A stretch of 60,043 nucleotides of DNA from Candidatus Zixiibacteriota bacterium (GTDB lineage Bacteria; RBG-13-66-14; B26-G2; WVWN01): the NCBI GenBank assembly GCA_030613505.1, contig JAUWLW010000014.1:1-60043 (forward strand), in the 5' to 3' direction. The first letter of the stretch is position 1. The number at the start of each line of letters is the position of its first letter. The notes beneath the pieces are model-generated. The model was given only the letters and a program-made list of their open reading frames with translations. It was not told the origin of the DNA and did no database searches. Below, piece by piece: positions 49,949-60,043 of this stretch. Made by a program: the position numbers and the translations under genes.

Positions 49949-50641
49949 ATGACTCCGGAGAAACACTTTCACGAGGAGTTGGCCGAAGTCAACGACATGC
50001 TGCTTGGCATGAGCAGCCTGGTGCTCGAAATATTCGACGACGCCGTGGAGAGCGTCTTGACCGACAATCCGGAGCAGGCGCAGAAGGTTATCGACGAGCG
50101 CGGCCGCGTGGACAGCCTCGAGGTCGCCATCGAGGAGCGTTGTCTGGCGCTCACCGCGCTCCACCAACCGGTGGCGGTCGACCTCCGTATGATTATAACG
50201 GCCATCAATATCATACGCGACCTGGAGCGCATCGACGACATAGCGATCGACATCTCCTACGACGCTATCGGCTTTCACAAGTTGAAAAAGAAACCCGATA
50301 CGTTGTTCGACGTACCGGCGTTGGCGCGGGTATCCGCCTCTATGGTGCACGACGCGGTGCGGGCGTTCGTCAAGAGGGACCCGGCGTGGGCGCGACGGGT
50401 ATGCGAACGGGACGACGAGGCCGACGACCTCGAGCGTAAGATATACCGCGACATCATCGCGTACGCCGAAAAGCACCCCGGGGAAGTCGCCGGCTGCGTC
50501 CACCTCTTGACTATCGCCCGGGCGCTCGAGCGCATCGCCGACCACTCTACCAACGTCGGTGAGATGGTCGTCTACCTGAAGACGGCCAAAATAATCAAAC
50601 ACCACCACGACGTCGACGTCGAGGAAGGCGCCGGCGCTTAG
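49949..50641 (+). CDS. phoU: Phosphate-signalling protein PhoU
   Basis: A 230-residue all-helical protein with two PhoU repeats; the conserved metal-binding helices are DLRMIITAINIIRDLERIDDIA and TIARALERIADHSTNVGE. It restrains PstSCAB and the phosphate two-component system. It closes the pst operon, 43 nt after pstB. No PhoR/PhoB genes follow within the window. Confidence 0.95.
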   Translation: MTPEKHFHEELAEVNDMLLGMSSLVLEIFDDAVESVLTDNPEQAQKVIDERGRVDSLEVAIEERCLALTALHQPVAVDLRMIITAINIIRDLERIDDIAIDISYDAIGFHKLKKKPDTLFDVPALARVSASMVHDAVRAFVKRDPAWARRVCERDDEADDLERKIYRDIIAYAEKHPGEVAGCVHLLTIARALERIADHSTNVGEMVVYLKTAKIIKHHHDVDVEEGAGA

Positions 50642-50941
50642 GGGGACGGGGACGAAAAGCGTGGGCGTCGTTCGCCACGTCGACAAGGGGGGCGCTTCTC
50701 CGCGGCGCCGGTAGGTAGGTTTCATACGCCAAAAATACGGCCCACTAAACTCCCTACGTCATTATGGCGCATTGTCCGCTTTGCCGGAAAAACGGTTTAG
50801 GCGTTTTTGGGCCGGCCGGGGTGTCGCGGGGGGCGATTTTGGTGTTAATTCGGGGGGTAAAATGTTATAATGGCGCTTTTAGCAACGTGGCATATATTTT
50901 GCTCGAATTATTGACGGAGCAACGCTAACGGCGTTCATATT
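50642..50941. other. Intergenic region between phoU and receiver-Hsp20 gene
   Basis: 300 bases without a gene. A promoter is likely at 50843-50871 (TGTTAA, 17 nt, TATAAT with an extended TG). A small AACGC / GCGTT hairpin (50921-50935) lies right before the start codon and no ribosome site is close to it. No CIRCE-type heat-shock dyad is seen. Confidence 0.45.
50843..50871 (+). promoter_or_regulatory. Putative promoter of the receiver-Hsp20 gene
   Basis: TGTTAA (50843-50848), 17-nt spacer, TATAAT (50866-50871) preceded by TG at -14 (TGTTATAAT). Confidence 0.55.
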
Positions 50942-51844
50942 ATGACGAATCCTTTAGCATTAGTAGTTGACGACGACGTCGCGGTCAGGAAGGCTTTGTG
51001 TGCGTTTCTGGCGCAAGAGGAAGTCGACGCCGAGCAGGCGGCGGACGGCGTGAAAGGCCTGGACCTGGTCAAGGCCGCGGACGCCGATTTGGCGTTTCTG
51101 GACCTCCAGCTGCCGCTGCTCGACGGCCTGTCGTTGCTCAAGATAGCCAAGGAGCTCCGGCCGTCGCTGGCGATCGTTATGATGAGCGGCCTGCCGTCGT
51201 CGTCGGATATTGTTTTGGCTATGGAACACGGGGCCTACGCCTTCGTAAGGAAGCCGTGGGATCTCGAGCTTTTAGAAAAAATCGTACGGGAAATTTTAAC
51301 CAAGGATCTACCTCGAGGATGCCGCGGTTTAAGGCTCTCGACGGTGGCCGCCGAAGGCCGGCGGGAACCGGGCGCGGATGAGAAAGGAGGGGAGAAGGAT
51401 ATGGCGATCGTGAGATGGAGCCCGTTTAGGGATTTGATAGGGATCCAACAAGAGGTCAATCGCCTTTTTGAAGATTTGATGACGCGTCGCGCCGAGGCGG
51501 GCGTGGAAGGTGCGGTATGGGTCCCGGCGGCAGACGTCGCCGAAACCGAGGACGCCGTCAGCGTCAAGGTTGAGGCGCCGGGCGTGGACAAGGACGATAT
51601 CAAAATTTCGGTAACCAACAACGTCCTGACCATCCGGGGCGAAAAGAAGATGGAGAAGGAGACCTCCGAAGAGAGTTACCACCGCATCGAACGCGTGTAC
51701 GGCAGCTTCGTCCGGTCGCTGGAGTTGCCGACGGTAGTCCAGGCGGACAAGGTTACGGCTTCTTTTAAGGACGGCGTCCTTACCATCGTCCTTCCCAAAA
51801 GCGAGGAAGTTAAGCCGAAGGAAATCGCCATCGAGGGCGATTAG
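50942..51844 (+). CDS. Response-regulator receiver domain fused to Hsp20
   Basis: One 300-residue open frame joins two known domains. Residues 1-120 are a CheY-like receiver with all key sites: acidic pocket D10-D12, phospho-acceptor D54 (LAFLDLQLPLLDG), S82 and K104 (VRKPW). After a ~30-residue Arg/Gly/Glu-rich linker, residues 154-300 are a small heat-shock protein (alpha-crystallin): AIVRWSPFRDLIGIQQEVNRLFED, the WVPAADVAETED strand and the conserved VKVEAPGVDKDDIKI and DGVLTIVLPK. No stop codon separates them. Within the linker, AAAGGAGG lies 10 nt before ATG 51401, so the Hsp20 could also be made alone. DnaK is encoded 1.4 kb downstream. Confidence 0.85.
   Translation: MTNPLALVVDDDVAVRKALCAFLAQEEVDAEQAADGVKGLDLVKAADADLAFLDLQLPLLDGLSLLKIAKELRPSLAIVMMSGLPSSSDIVLAMEHGAYAFVRKPWDLELLEKIVREILTKDLPRGCRGLRLSTVAAEGRREPGADEKGGEKDMAIVRWSPFRDLIGIQQEVNRLFEDLMTRRAEAGVEGAVWVPAADVAETEDAVSVKVEAPGVDKDDIKISVTNNVLTIRGEKKMEKETSEESYHRIERVYGSFVRSLELPTVVQADKVTASFKDGVLTIVLPKSEEVKPKEIAIEGD
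51401..51844 (+). CDS. Hsp20 alone from internal start (alternative product)
   Basis: The 147-residue Hsp20 part of the fused frame has its own strong ribosome site (AAAGGAGG at 51383-51390, plus GGAGAAGG just before ATG). It has the usual length for a free small heat-shock protein, which holds unfolding proteins in the cytosol for DnaK. Whether the cell makes this form, the fusion, or both cannot be told from sequence. In favour of separate translation is the well-placed ribosome site; in favour of fusion is the absence of a stop between. Confidence 0.6.
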   Translation: MAIVRWSPFRDLIGIQQEVNRLFEDLMTRRAEAGVEGAVWVPAADVAETEDAVSVKVEAPGVDKDDIKISVTNNVLTIRGEKKMEKETSEESYHRIERVYGSFVRSLELPTVVQADKVTASFKDGVLTIVLPKSEEVKPKEIAIEGD

Positions 51845-51998
51845 CGTCGGCACGGCGGGGCGTATAGTATCGCGTCGCGGCGTTAGGCGGGCGCCGGCAC
51901 GCACGAAAATAGTAAGACCGTAATGGTACCCCGAAGTTGTTTTGGCAATTGTTCTTTGACATTTCTAATAGGTTACCTTTTTGGAGAAGGAGTTTATA

Positions 51999-53192
51999 GT
52001 GAACGAGATTAATGACGAAGGCGTAGGCGTTTTTATCGATTACGAGTACGTTTTCATTACGCTCGAAAGATTGTACGGCGTGCCGATGGATCTGGAAGTG
52101 GTTGTGGAAGGTATCCACGAAAAAGTTAGGGCGTTCGGAAAAATAATACTGGAGAGGGCATACGCACCTTGGAGCAATTTCGTAGAAGGTTTGGCCCAGT
52201 TGAGCAAATGGCGGGTTGAAACCGTAAATATTAGCTCCAAAAAAGTCGACAAAACCGACGTCAAGACGGGCCAGCGGTGCACCGTTCTTCAGAACAACGC
52301 CGATATTTACATCGCGTGGGACGTGGCCCAATTGATCTACACCAACCAGAACATTCAGAAGTACGCCCTCGTTACGGGCGACGGCGACTTCACCGAGATC
52401 GTAAAGCGGGCCCAGCAGAACGGTAAGCGCGTCATCGTTCTGGGCTTCGAACGCAACACCTCCGATTTCCTCCGCACCCAGGCGGACCAGTTCGTCTCGC
52501 TGGACGACCTCGCCCTCGCCAACGAGTCGGCCATATCCGAGCGCATCGTGGACCTGGGCCTCGACATGGAGCAGCGACTCGATTACGTCGGGTACAAATT
52601 GCTCATAGACATCCTGAGCCGCGAGAATCCCCAAGTCAACTTCCGCGAGCTGGTACACCGCATCATTACGGACGGCGTCTTCTTGACGGAGCGCCGGCCC
52701 GACCCGGTCTCCATCAAAGGCGAGGTGTTCGTCATAATCCCCAACCGCAAACACCCCCTGGTGCGGGAGCGCTTGGGGGCGCGCGGCATCGACCCCGACG
52801 CCGTTGTGGAGACGCGGCGGACGGTGGAGCCGCCCATCGCCTCGCCTCCGGCCGAGGACCACAGCGACCCCAACTTCGTCGGCGGCGTGGAGGCCTACGA
52901 GAAGATGAAATTCGAAGAGGCCGCGGACCGGTTCAACAAGTACCTGGACGTCTACCAGCGGGACTTCGCAGCGTACGTGATGGCTATCAAGGCCCTCATA
53001 GAGCTGAACCGCCCCGACGAGCTGCGCGACATGTGCCTGCGCGCCCGGGGCCTGGAGAGCTACGACCTCTTGAGCCAACGCTTCCCGGAGTGGGCCCGGT
53101 TCATCGACAATAAGGTGGCCGGCGAAGGTGCGGGAGCAGAGCCGGAGGAGGAGAACGCGCCCACGAACATCGAGGGTGCGCCGCCGCAATAA
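51999..53192 (+). CDS. NYN-domain protein with LOTUS-like and TPR-like regions
   Basis: A 397-residue protein. The N-terminal ~170 residues form a NYN (PIN-like) RNase domain of the LabA/DUF88 type: VGVFIDYEYV (D14), NNADIYIAWD, and VTGDGDFTEIV provide the acidic metal-binding residues. Residues ~190-260 (LDYVGYKLLIDILSRENPQVNFREL ... GEVFVIIPN) resemble an OST-HTH/LOTUS RNA-binding module. The C-terminal region has a helical pair like a TPR (AYEKMKFEEAADRFNKYLDVY). GTG 51999 with AGAAGGAG upstream is preferred over an earlier TTG. It lies between Hsp20 and DnaK and could act in RNA quality control, which is inferred. Confidence 0.85.
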   Translation: MNEINDEGVGVFIDYEYVFITLERLYGVPMDLEVVVEGIHEKVRAFGKIILERAYAPWSNFVEGLAQLSKWRVETVNISSKKVDKTDVKTGQRCTVLQNNADIYIAWDVAQLIYTNQNIQKYALVTGDGDFTEIVKRAQQNGKRVIVLGFERNTSDFLRTQADQFVSLDDLALANESAISERIVDLGLDMEQRLDYVGYKLLIDILSRENPQVNFRELVHRIITDGVFLTERRPDPVSIKGEVFVIIPNRKHPLVRERLGARGIDPDAVVETRRTVEPPIASPPAEDHSDPNFVGGVEAYEKMKFEEAADRFNKYLDVYQRDFAAYVMAIKALIELNRPDELRDMCLRARGLESYDLLSQRFPEWARFIDNKVAGEGAGAEPEEENAPTNIEGAPPQ

Positions 53193-53258
53193 CGCGTGCG
53201 CGCCGTTGCGGCCCCAAGCCTTCACGTTAGAAATGACGTACTACGCTGAGGAGATATT

Positions 53259-55193
<1,935 letters not shown>

Positions 55194-55195
55194 AT

Positions 55196-55280
55196 AGAGA
55201 GGCTACTCGCCTCTCGGCCTCAGTTGACAGCGCCGGCTCGGCTCGTGGAATTTTCCCTTGCCCGGGCTGGCTTTTTTTAT
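55196..55280 (+). terminator. Terminator region after dnaK
   Basis: Two hairpins: GAGAGGC / GCCTCTC (about 55197-55215) without a T-run, then GCCGGCTCG (55232-55240) / CGGGCTGGC (55263-55271), with two wobble pairs, followed by seven T. Confidence 0.7.
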
Positions 55281-55335
55281 GCCTTGACTTATCCCGACAT
55301 ATTGGTATAGAATTGTACGAGAAGGGAGCGATGTC

Positions 55336-57846
55336 ATGAGGAGATTACTATATGCCGCCGTCGCGGGCGTTAGCTTCGCCGCGGCGGCGTACGCGTTGCC
55401 CGGCGACCTTGTCGTCCTCTCCTCGAAAGAGGTGAAGCCCGACGAGGCTGCCGGGTTGTACTATTTGGGGCAGGCGGGGGACGGCTATTTATACAACGGC
55501 TCGAGCGCGGCGGTAGGCCGCGTGGCGCCGTACCGCCTCCTCGACCGCGACGCGCAGCTCAAGGATTACTATGTCGTATGGGCGCCGGAATGGGTCGGCC
55601 TTACGCCAAAGGCGTTCGAACATCTCGGCACGGCGGTCCGCCTTTCGGAATACGAAATCTTGGTAGGCCTCGAGCGGGGCCTGGGCCCGGGTGCTCTCCG
55701 CGCCGTCGAGCATCGTATTGAATTGATCAAGCTCGAGCCCGTCACGCCGGTCGATTGGCGCTACGACGGCGAGGCGCCGCCGAAGAAGGACCCGGTAATA
55801 GAGGGGGCGATAAATGCGATTACGGAAGCGGAGTACGCGGGGTACATAAAGCGACTACAGGATTTTAAGACGCGGTATACGTTTACCGAGGGGTGCGAGG
55901 GTGCGGGAAATTACGTTCGGAATTTCTTTGCCGCCCAGAACCTCGACGCCACGTTATTTCCGTTCCGTTGTGGTTACTTTATGAGCGGTCATTACCCCGC
56001 CGTAGGCGGGAATATATATCTCGAAGAAAGACACTGCATTTTAAGGCGTTCGAAGGATAGCGGCGGCTTCTGGGATAGCGTCTTGCCGGGCGGTAGTAAC
56101 GGCCTGGCCGCCGTTTCGTGGGTGAACGGCCGGACCGGCTTCGTCGCCGGGTACAACAATATACTTTCCAAGACGCGGGACGGCGGCGATACCTGGGAGA
56201 CGGTAGGCATTGGACGGGGTCGTCCCGGATGGCGCTACCAGCCTAGCTCATGCTTTTTCTTGACGGAAGACATCGGCTGGCTAGGGGGCGTCGCGGGTTT
56301 CTCTCACAAAGATTATAAGGGTTTTTTGATTAAGACTACCGACGGCGGCCTAACGTGGTCCGAGCAGCAACTACCCGAGCGTTTCAGGCCGGGAAGCATT
56401 CGCTTCTATGACTCTAAGTTCGGTTGGGCCGCCAACTCCTACACGAACTTTGAACCCACCTTTATTTATACCGACGACGGCGGCTTGACGTGGCGGCCGT
56501 GCACGGACCCGTATACCGGAATGGCCTATGATATCGACTTGGCCGCCGTCGGCGAAAGGGAGGCCTGGGCCGCGGGGCCTATGGGGCGTCTGTTGCATAC
56601 TACCGACGGCCTAAAGTGGACGTACGTTTCCCTCAATGTCTCCGGGTCGTATCGCTACGTTGAGTTCCCCTCACGTAAGTACGGGTACGCCGCCGGCTCC
56701 AAGCTTATCGCCACCAACGACGGCGGCGCGACGTGGCGGGAGATAACGACATCGCCCCAAATGGCTTACGACCTCCTCGCGTTCGCCGATAAAGGCCACG
56801 GCGTCGTCGGCGACGAGGAGGCGGAACACCTGTATCGCACCGACGACGGGTGTAAAACGTTCGTCGATATTTCGGTCGGCGTACAATTGTCGGCTGACAA
56901 CGTTATCGGCGAGCGGCGGGGTAGCGAGGCCCCGGATGAGATAGTAATCATCGGCGGCCACTTCGATTCTTATTCGGACGCGGCGCCGCGCGTGTGCCCC
57001 GGCGCTGAGGATAATGCCTCCGGTACGGCGTGCGCGATGGCCGCGGCGCGCGCTTTTAGGAATATGTCGTTTAAACGGACGGTCCGCTACGTCGCTTTCG
57101 GCGACGAGGAGAACGGCCTCAACGGGAGCCGCGCTTACGCTAATTATTGCGCCGAGAAGGGCGAGAAGATCGTCGCGGTCCTCAACGCGGATATGGTGTG
57201 CTACGACGAGGAGGGCGGCGCGCGCGACGATTACGCGGTCGATTACGAGCAGTATGAGTGGTTGTTTAATTACCTTAAAGCCACCGGCGCCTTGTACGGG
57301 AATAATCTGATTTACGAAGGAGGAAGCTGTGGTAGCGACCAGTGGGCGTTTTGGGATGTCGGCTACGCGGCGCTGGGCGTCACCGAGGGCGGGGTCGGCG
57401 AGGGGGGCTTTATTAATTACCCGTGGTACCACACTACCGAGGACACCCTCGACAAGCTCCACCCGGCCCTCGGCGTCCGCTTCGTCCGGGACTATGCGGC
57501 GACACTCGCCCACCTCGCGGGCGTGGGCGACTACTGCTTCGAGCCGGAGCCGCCCGGGTACGCTACGATTCCCTTCGCCCGGCCCTTCGCCGTCTACCCT
57601 AACCCGTCTTGCTACGCTACGTCCGCCGGCGGCGTGAACTTCGTCGGCGTAAAGTCGCCCGCTACTGTAGAGATATACGACCTCGCCGGCCGGCGCGTGG
57701 CGCGGGAGGTTGTGGCCGCGGGCCGCGACGAGTGCGTGTGGCGGCCGGCGACGCCGGAAGGTGAAACGCTGGCCCCCGGCGTATACTTATACCGTGTCGA
57801 CGGGCAAGAGCAGAAGAAGGCCGGTAAAATCGTCGTCGCGAGATAG
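55336..57846 (+). CDS. Exported M28 peptidase with nested beta-propeller and T9SS-like sorting domain
   Basis: An 836-residue secreted peptidase. Signal peptide ~1-20; an N-terminal unit (~21-150, LPGDLVVLSSKEV ...) may be a propeptide. The M28 fold starts at ~170 (YIKRLQDFKTRYTF), is interrupted by a YCF48-type propeller (~235-520, repeats such as DGGDTWE and DGGLTWS), then resumes with the zinc residues: GGHFDS (~H542), GAEDNASG (~D559), DEENGL (~E589), NADMV (~D617), WYHTTED (~H697). The last ~75 residues (FAVYPNPS ... VEIYDLAGRRV ... LAPGVYLYRVDG) form a type IX-like C-terminal sorting domain. A tandem paralogue follows. Confidence 0.88.
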   Translation: MRRLLYAAVAGVSFAAAAYALPGDLVVLSSKEVKPDEAAGLYYLGQAGDGYLYNGSSAAVGRVAPYRLLDRDAQLKDYYVVWAPEWVGLTPKAFEHLGTAVRLSEYEILVGLERGLGPGALRAVEHRIELIKLEPVTPVDWRYDGEAPPKKDPVIEGAINAITEAEYAGYIKRLQDFKTRYTFTEGCEGAGNYVRNFFAAQNLDATLFPFRCGYFMSGHYPAVGGNIYLEERHCILRRSKDSGGFWDSVLPGGSNGLAAVSWVNGRTGFVAGYNNILSKTRDGGDTWETVGIGRGRPGWRYQPSSCFFLTEDIGWLGGVAGFSHKDYKGFLIKTTDGGLTWSEQQLPERFRPGSIRFYDSKFGWAANSYTNFEPTFIYTDDGGLTWRPCTDPYTGMAYDIDLAAVGEREAWAAGPMGRLLHTTDGLKWTYVSLNVSGSYRYVEFPSRKYGYAAGSKLIATNDGGATWREITTSPQMAYDLLAFADKGHGVVGDEEAEHLYRTDDGCKTFVDISVGVQLSADNVIGERRGSEAPDEIVIIGGHFDSYSDAAPRVCPGAEDNASGTACAMAAARAFRNMSFKRTVRYVAFGDEENGLNGSRAYANYCAEKGEKIVAVLNADMVCYDEEGGARDDYAVDYEQYEWLFNYLKATGALYGNNLIYEGGSCGSDQWAFWDVGYAALGVTEGGVGEGGFINYPWYHTTEDTLDKLHPALGVRFVRDYAATLAHLAGVGDYCFEPEPPGYATIPFARPFAVYPNPSCYATSAGGVNFVGVKSPATVEIYDLAGRRVAREVVAAGRDECVWRPATPEGETLAPGVYLYRVDGQEQKKAGKIVVAR

Positions 57847-57872
57847 GAAGGACGATATAAATTTTGAAACGG

Positions 57873-57904
57873 CCGGGCCTGCGGCGAGCGGACCCGGTTT
57901 TGTA
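57873..57904 (+). terminator. Weak terminator between the two M28 peptidase genes
   Basis: CCGGG / CCCGG stem with a large GC-rich loop followed by TTTT-GT. The stem is short and the T-run modest. Confidence 0.5.
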
Positions 57905-57959
57905 CTCTTGACCGCCGCCGTAGAGTATCGTTTAATATTGGTAGAAAGCAGGGATGTAC

Positions 57960-60043
57960 ATGAACAGGATGATTATGGCAGCTGTCGCGGCCGCGATATA
58001 CGGCGCGGCGGCCTTGGCTCTGCCGGGCGACGTCGTCGTGGTTTCGGCGAAGGACGTTGGGGCGGACGAAGACGCGGGGTTTTATTATTTGGGCTCGTGC
58101 TCCGCGGGATTTTTGTATAACGGCTCGAGCGCGGCGGTAGGCCGCGCGGCGCCGTTCCGCGTTCTCGACCGGGGCGCCCGGCGTAAGGATTATTATGTCG
58201 TGTGGCTGCCGGAGGGCGCCGCGGTTACGGCCGCGTCGTTCGGTCACGTCGGCGACGCCGTACGCCTATCGACATATGAAATTCTGGTCGGTTTGGCCGA
58301 CGGGGTAGGTACCGGGGCGCTTCGGGCCGCGGCCCCGGGCGTGGAGCTCGCCAAACTCGAGGCCGTCACGCCGGCGGATTGGCGCTACGACGGCGAGCCG
58401 CCGCCGGCCAAGAAAGGCCGCCGCGTCGCCGCGGCCGTCGCGACGATCACGCCGCGGAGCTACGCCGGCCACATAAAAACGCTGCAGGATTTCAAGAGCC
58501 GCTTCACGGACTCGTTCGGCTACGACGGCGCGCGGATATACGTCTTCAATTTACTCGGCATGCAAAACCTCGAAGCGTCGTACTTCCCGTTCAAGTTCGG
58601 CAATTTCGCGCGCGTCTATTATCCGGACGCGGGCGGCGCCATGTACGTCGATACGACGTACCAAATCATCAAGAAGAGCGCCGACCACGGCGCGACGTGG
58701 AGGACCATCGCCGCGGCGGGAATTGACGACGTCGCCGGCGCGTTCTGGCTCGACGGCCTGACGGGTTTCGTCGCCGGCTACAACGGCATATTGTCGCGAA
58801 CGACGGACGGCGGCCATACGTGGTCGACGGGCCGCATCGGCTCGGCGCCGTCGCTTACGTACAAGGCCACCGCGGTGGGTTTCGCGACCGCCGACGTGGG
58901 GTGGGTCGGCGGCACGTCGTATAAAGAGGGCGTGCCGTACGGCGAGTTCTTCGTCAAGACGGTCGACGGCGGCCGCACGTGGTCGAACCAAAAGGTCCCG
59001 GCGGATTTCCGGGTGCGGCGGCTGGCGCTGGCCGACGCGCGGCACGGTTGGGCCGGGGGCCCGAACGGCATCGTCTATACGGCCGACGGCGGCTCGAGCT
59101 GGCGGAAATGCGACGCGCCGTCGTCTTTGGGAGATTTCGTGGCCGCGGCGCCGCGCACGGCGTGGGGGACGGACGACTACGGCCGCGTGTACAAGACGAC
59201 GGACGGCGTCAATTGGCGGCGCGTCGACGTGGGCGTGGCCGGCGCCTTTTTGCGCATAGCCTTCGCGGACGCGGCCCACGGCTTCGCGATCGGCGATAAG
59301 TTTGTCCGCACCTTGGACGGTGGCTCGAGCTGGCAGGAGCTGGCCAAGCCCCCCATCGCCGGCTGCAACGTCTTCTCGTTCGCCGACGAAAGGCGCGGCG
59401 TCGTGGGATATTCTTACGGCCAGCAACTCTACCGGACCGACGACGGCGGCAAGAGCTTCGCGGATATCTCCGCCAATATCGATTTGTACGCCGAGAACGT
59501 AATCGGCGAGCGCCGGGGCTGCGAGGAGCCGGACGAAATAGTTATCATCGGCGGCCATTTGGATTCCATATCCGAATGCCCTCTAACTGACGCTCCGGGC
59601 GCCGAGGATAACGCCTCCGGCGTCGCAACCGCGTTGGCGGCCGCCGCGGCGTTCCGGAACCTTTCGTTCAAGCGTACGGTCCGGTACGTCGCTTTCGGCG
59701 GCGAGGAGAGCGGCCTCTTCGGCAGCCGGGCGTACGCCGAGTACTGCGCCCGGAGGGGCGAGAAGATAATCGCCTTCCTCAACGCCGACATGGTGAGCTA
59801 CGACGAGGAGTACGGCGCCCGCGACGATTACGGCGTGGCGTACGGCGAGTATAAATGGCTCTTCGACTACATCAAACGCGTGAACTCGTTGTACGACGCC
59901 GGCATGATATGCGAGCGCTTCGAGTTCAAATCGAGCGACCACGGCCCGTTCTGGGACCGCGGCTACGCGGCGCTGGGGGCGATTCACGGCCGCGCCACCA
60001 CCGCCGGCGGCCAAGGGTATATCTGGTACCACAGCACCGAGGA
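57960..60043 (+). CDS. Second exported M28 peptidase with nested propeller (partial)
   Basis: A paralogue of the preceding gene, open to the right edge without a stop (694 codons visible). The same plan is read: signal peptide, LPGDVVVVSAKDV unit, M28 start (HIKTLQDFKSRFTD), propeller repeats (DGGHTWS, DGGRTWS, DGGSSWR, DGVNWR, DGGSSWQ), then the zinc motifs GGHLDS, GAEDNASG, GEESGL, NADMVSYD and the last visible WYHSTE. A start at ATG 57960 is favoured; an in-frame ATG lies 6 nt upstream. The missing end presumably holds a sorting domain like that of its partner. Confidence 0.87.
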   Translation, partial: MNRMIMAAVAAAIYGAAALALPGDVVVVSAKDVGADEDAGFYYLGSCSAGFLYNGSSAAVGRAAPFRVLDRGARRKDYYVVWLPEGAAVTAASFGHVGDAVRLSTYEILVGLADGVGTGALRAAAPGVELAKLEAVTPADWRYDGEPPPAKKGRRVAAAVATITPRSYAGHIKTLQDFKSRFTDSFGYDGARIYVFNLLGMQNLEASYFPFKFGNFARVYYPDAGGAMYVDTTYQIIKKSADHGATWRTIAAAGIDDVAGAFWLDGLTGFVAGYNGILSRTTDGGHTWSTGRIGSAPSLTYKATAVGFATADVGWVGGTSYKEGVPYGEFFVKTVDGGRTWSNQKVPADFRVRRLALADARHGWAGGPNGIVYTADGGSSWRKCDAPSSLGDFVAAAPRTAWGTDDYGRVYKTTDGVNWRRVDVGVAGAFLRIAFADAAHGFAIGDKFVRTLDGGSSWQELAKPPIAGCNVFSFADERRGVVGYSYGQQLYRTDDGGKSFADISANIDLYAENVIGERRGCEEPDEIVIIGGHLDSISECPLTDAPGAEDNASGVATALAAAAAFRNLSFKRTVRYVAFGGEESGLFGSRAYAEYCARRGEKIIAFLNADMVSYDEEYGARDDYGVAYGEYKWLFDYIKRVNSLYDAGMICERFEFKSSDHGPFWDRGYAALGAIHGRATTAGGQGYIWYHSTE

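Noticed and set aside
50642-53258. CIRCE or other HrcA operator before Hsp20 or DnaK
   Set aside because: I searched for TTAGCACTC-N9-GAGTGCTAA-like dyads by eye and saw none.

Overview
The window comes from a GC-rich, diderm bacterium. The envelope genes show this: an OmpA-family protein with thrombospondin-type calcium repeats, tandem beta-barrel porins, several lipoproteins, and an exported peptidase with a type IX secretion-like C-terminal sorting domain. Metabolically it looks like an amino-acid or organic-acid fermenter (butyrate kinase/phosphate butyryltransferase, indolepyruvate ferredoxin oxidoreductase, succinyl-CoA synthetase, a soluble fumarate-reductase-like flavoprotein). Archaeal-type prolyl-tRNA synthetase and phosphoglycerate mutase, together with many unrecognised exported proteins, suggest a poorly sampled candidate phylum, perhaps near the FCB group. 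I cannot name the lineage from sequence alone.

Layout. 1-160 is the tail of a TrpB-like gene. 180-1626 holds an AT-rich insert (dcd plus a 97-residue unknown) bounded by a ~111-bp direct repeat made from the 3' end of ptb. 1561-5950 (-) is a buk-iorA-iorB-ptb operon that can turn 2-oxo acids into acyl-CoA and then ATP. 6293-13881 (+) holds a radical SAM protein, a small Cys/Gly-rich membrane protein, a CopA copper ATPase, inositol-3-phosphate synthase, thymidylate kinase and HolB. 13959-17195 (-) holds OmpA and two exported unknowns. 17371-24787 (+) holds a DUF885 protein, membrane and exported unknowns, a flavoprotein, a DUF2085 protein, a lipoprotein and two small membrane paralogues. 24850-28047 is sucC-sucD split by an AT-richer MNT/HEPN toxin-antitoxin pair. 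28083-30581 holds an exported 10 x CxxC protein, RecN and a small DUF1232-like protein. 30612-35458 (-) holds an ArsR regulator with a Cys-rich peptide, ApgM, ProS and an O-antigen-ligase-like protein. 35598-38923 (+) holds a DUF4159 protein, an ECF sigma factor and a large exported protein. 38968-43310 (-) is mutS2 with two sugar-nucleotide genes. 43483-50641 holds a candidate ncRNA, two porins, then pstSCAB-phoU. 50942-55193 is a proteostasis block: a receiver-Hsp20 fused frame, a NYN RNase-like protein and DnaK. 55336-60043 holds two tandem M28 peptidases with a beta-propeller nested inside the peptidase fold.

The points most worth following up are: the receiver-Hsp20 fused reading frame with an internal start; the repeat-bounded dcd insert whose duplicated ptb tail differs only at synonymous codons; the porin whose signal peptide was copied from pstS; the MNT/HEPN pair inside sucCD; a shared C-terminal 14-residue tag on two unrelated exported proteins; and a structured 130-nt RNA candidate before the porins. 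No tRNA, rRNA, CRISPR array or transposase was found.
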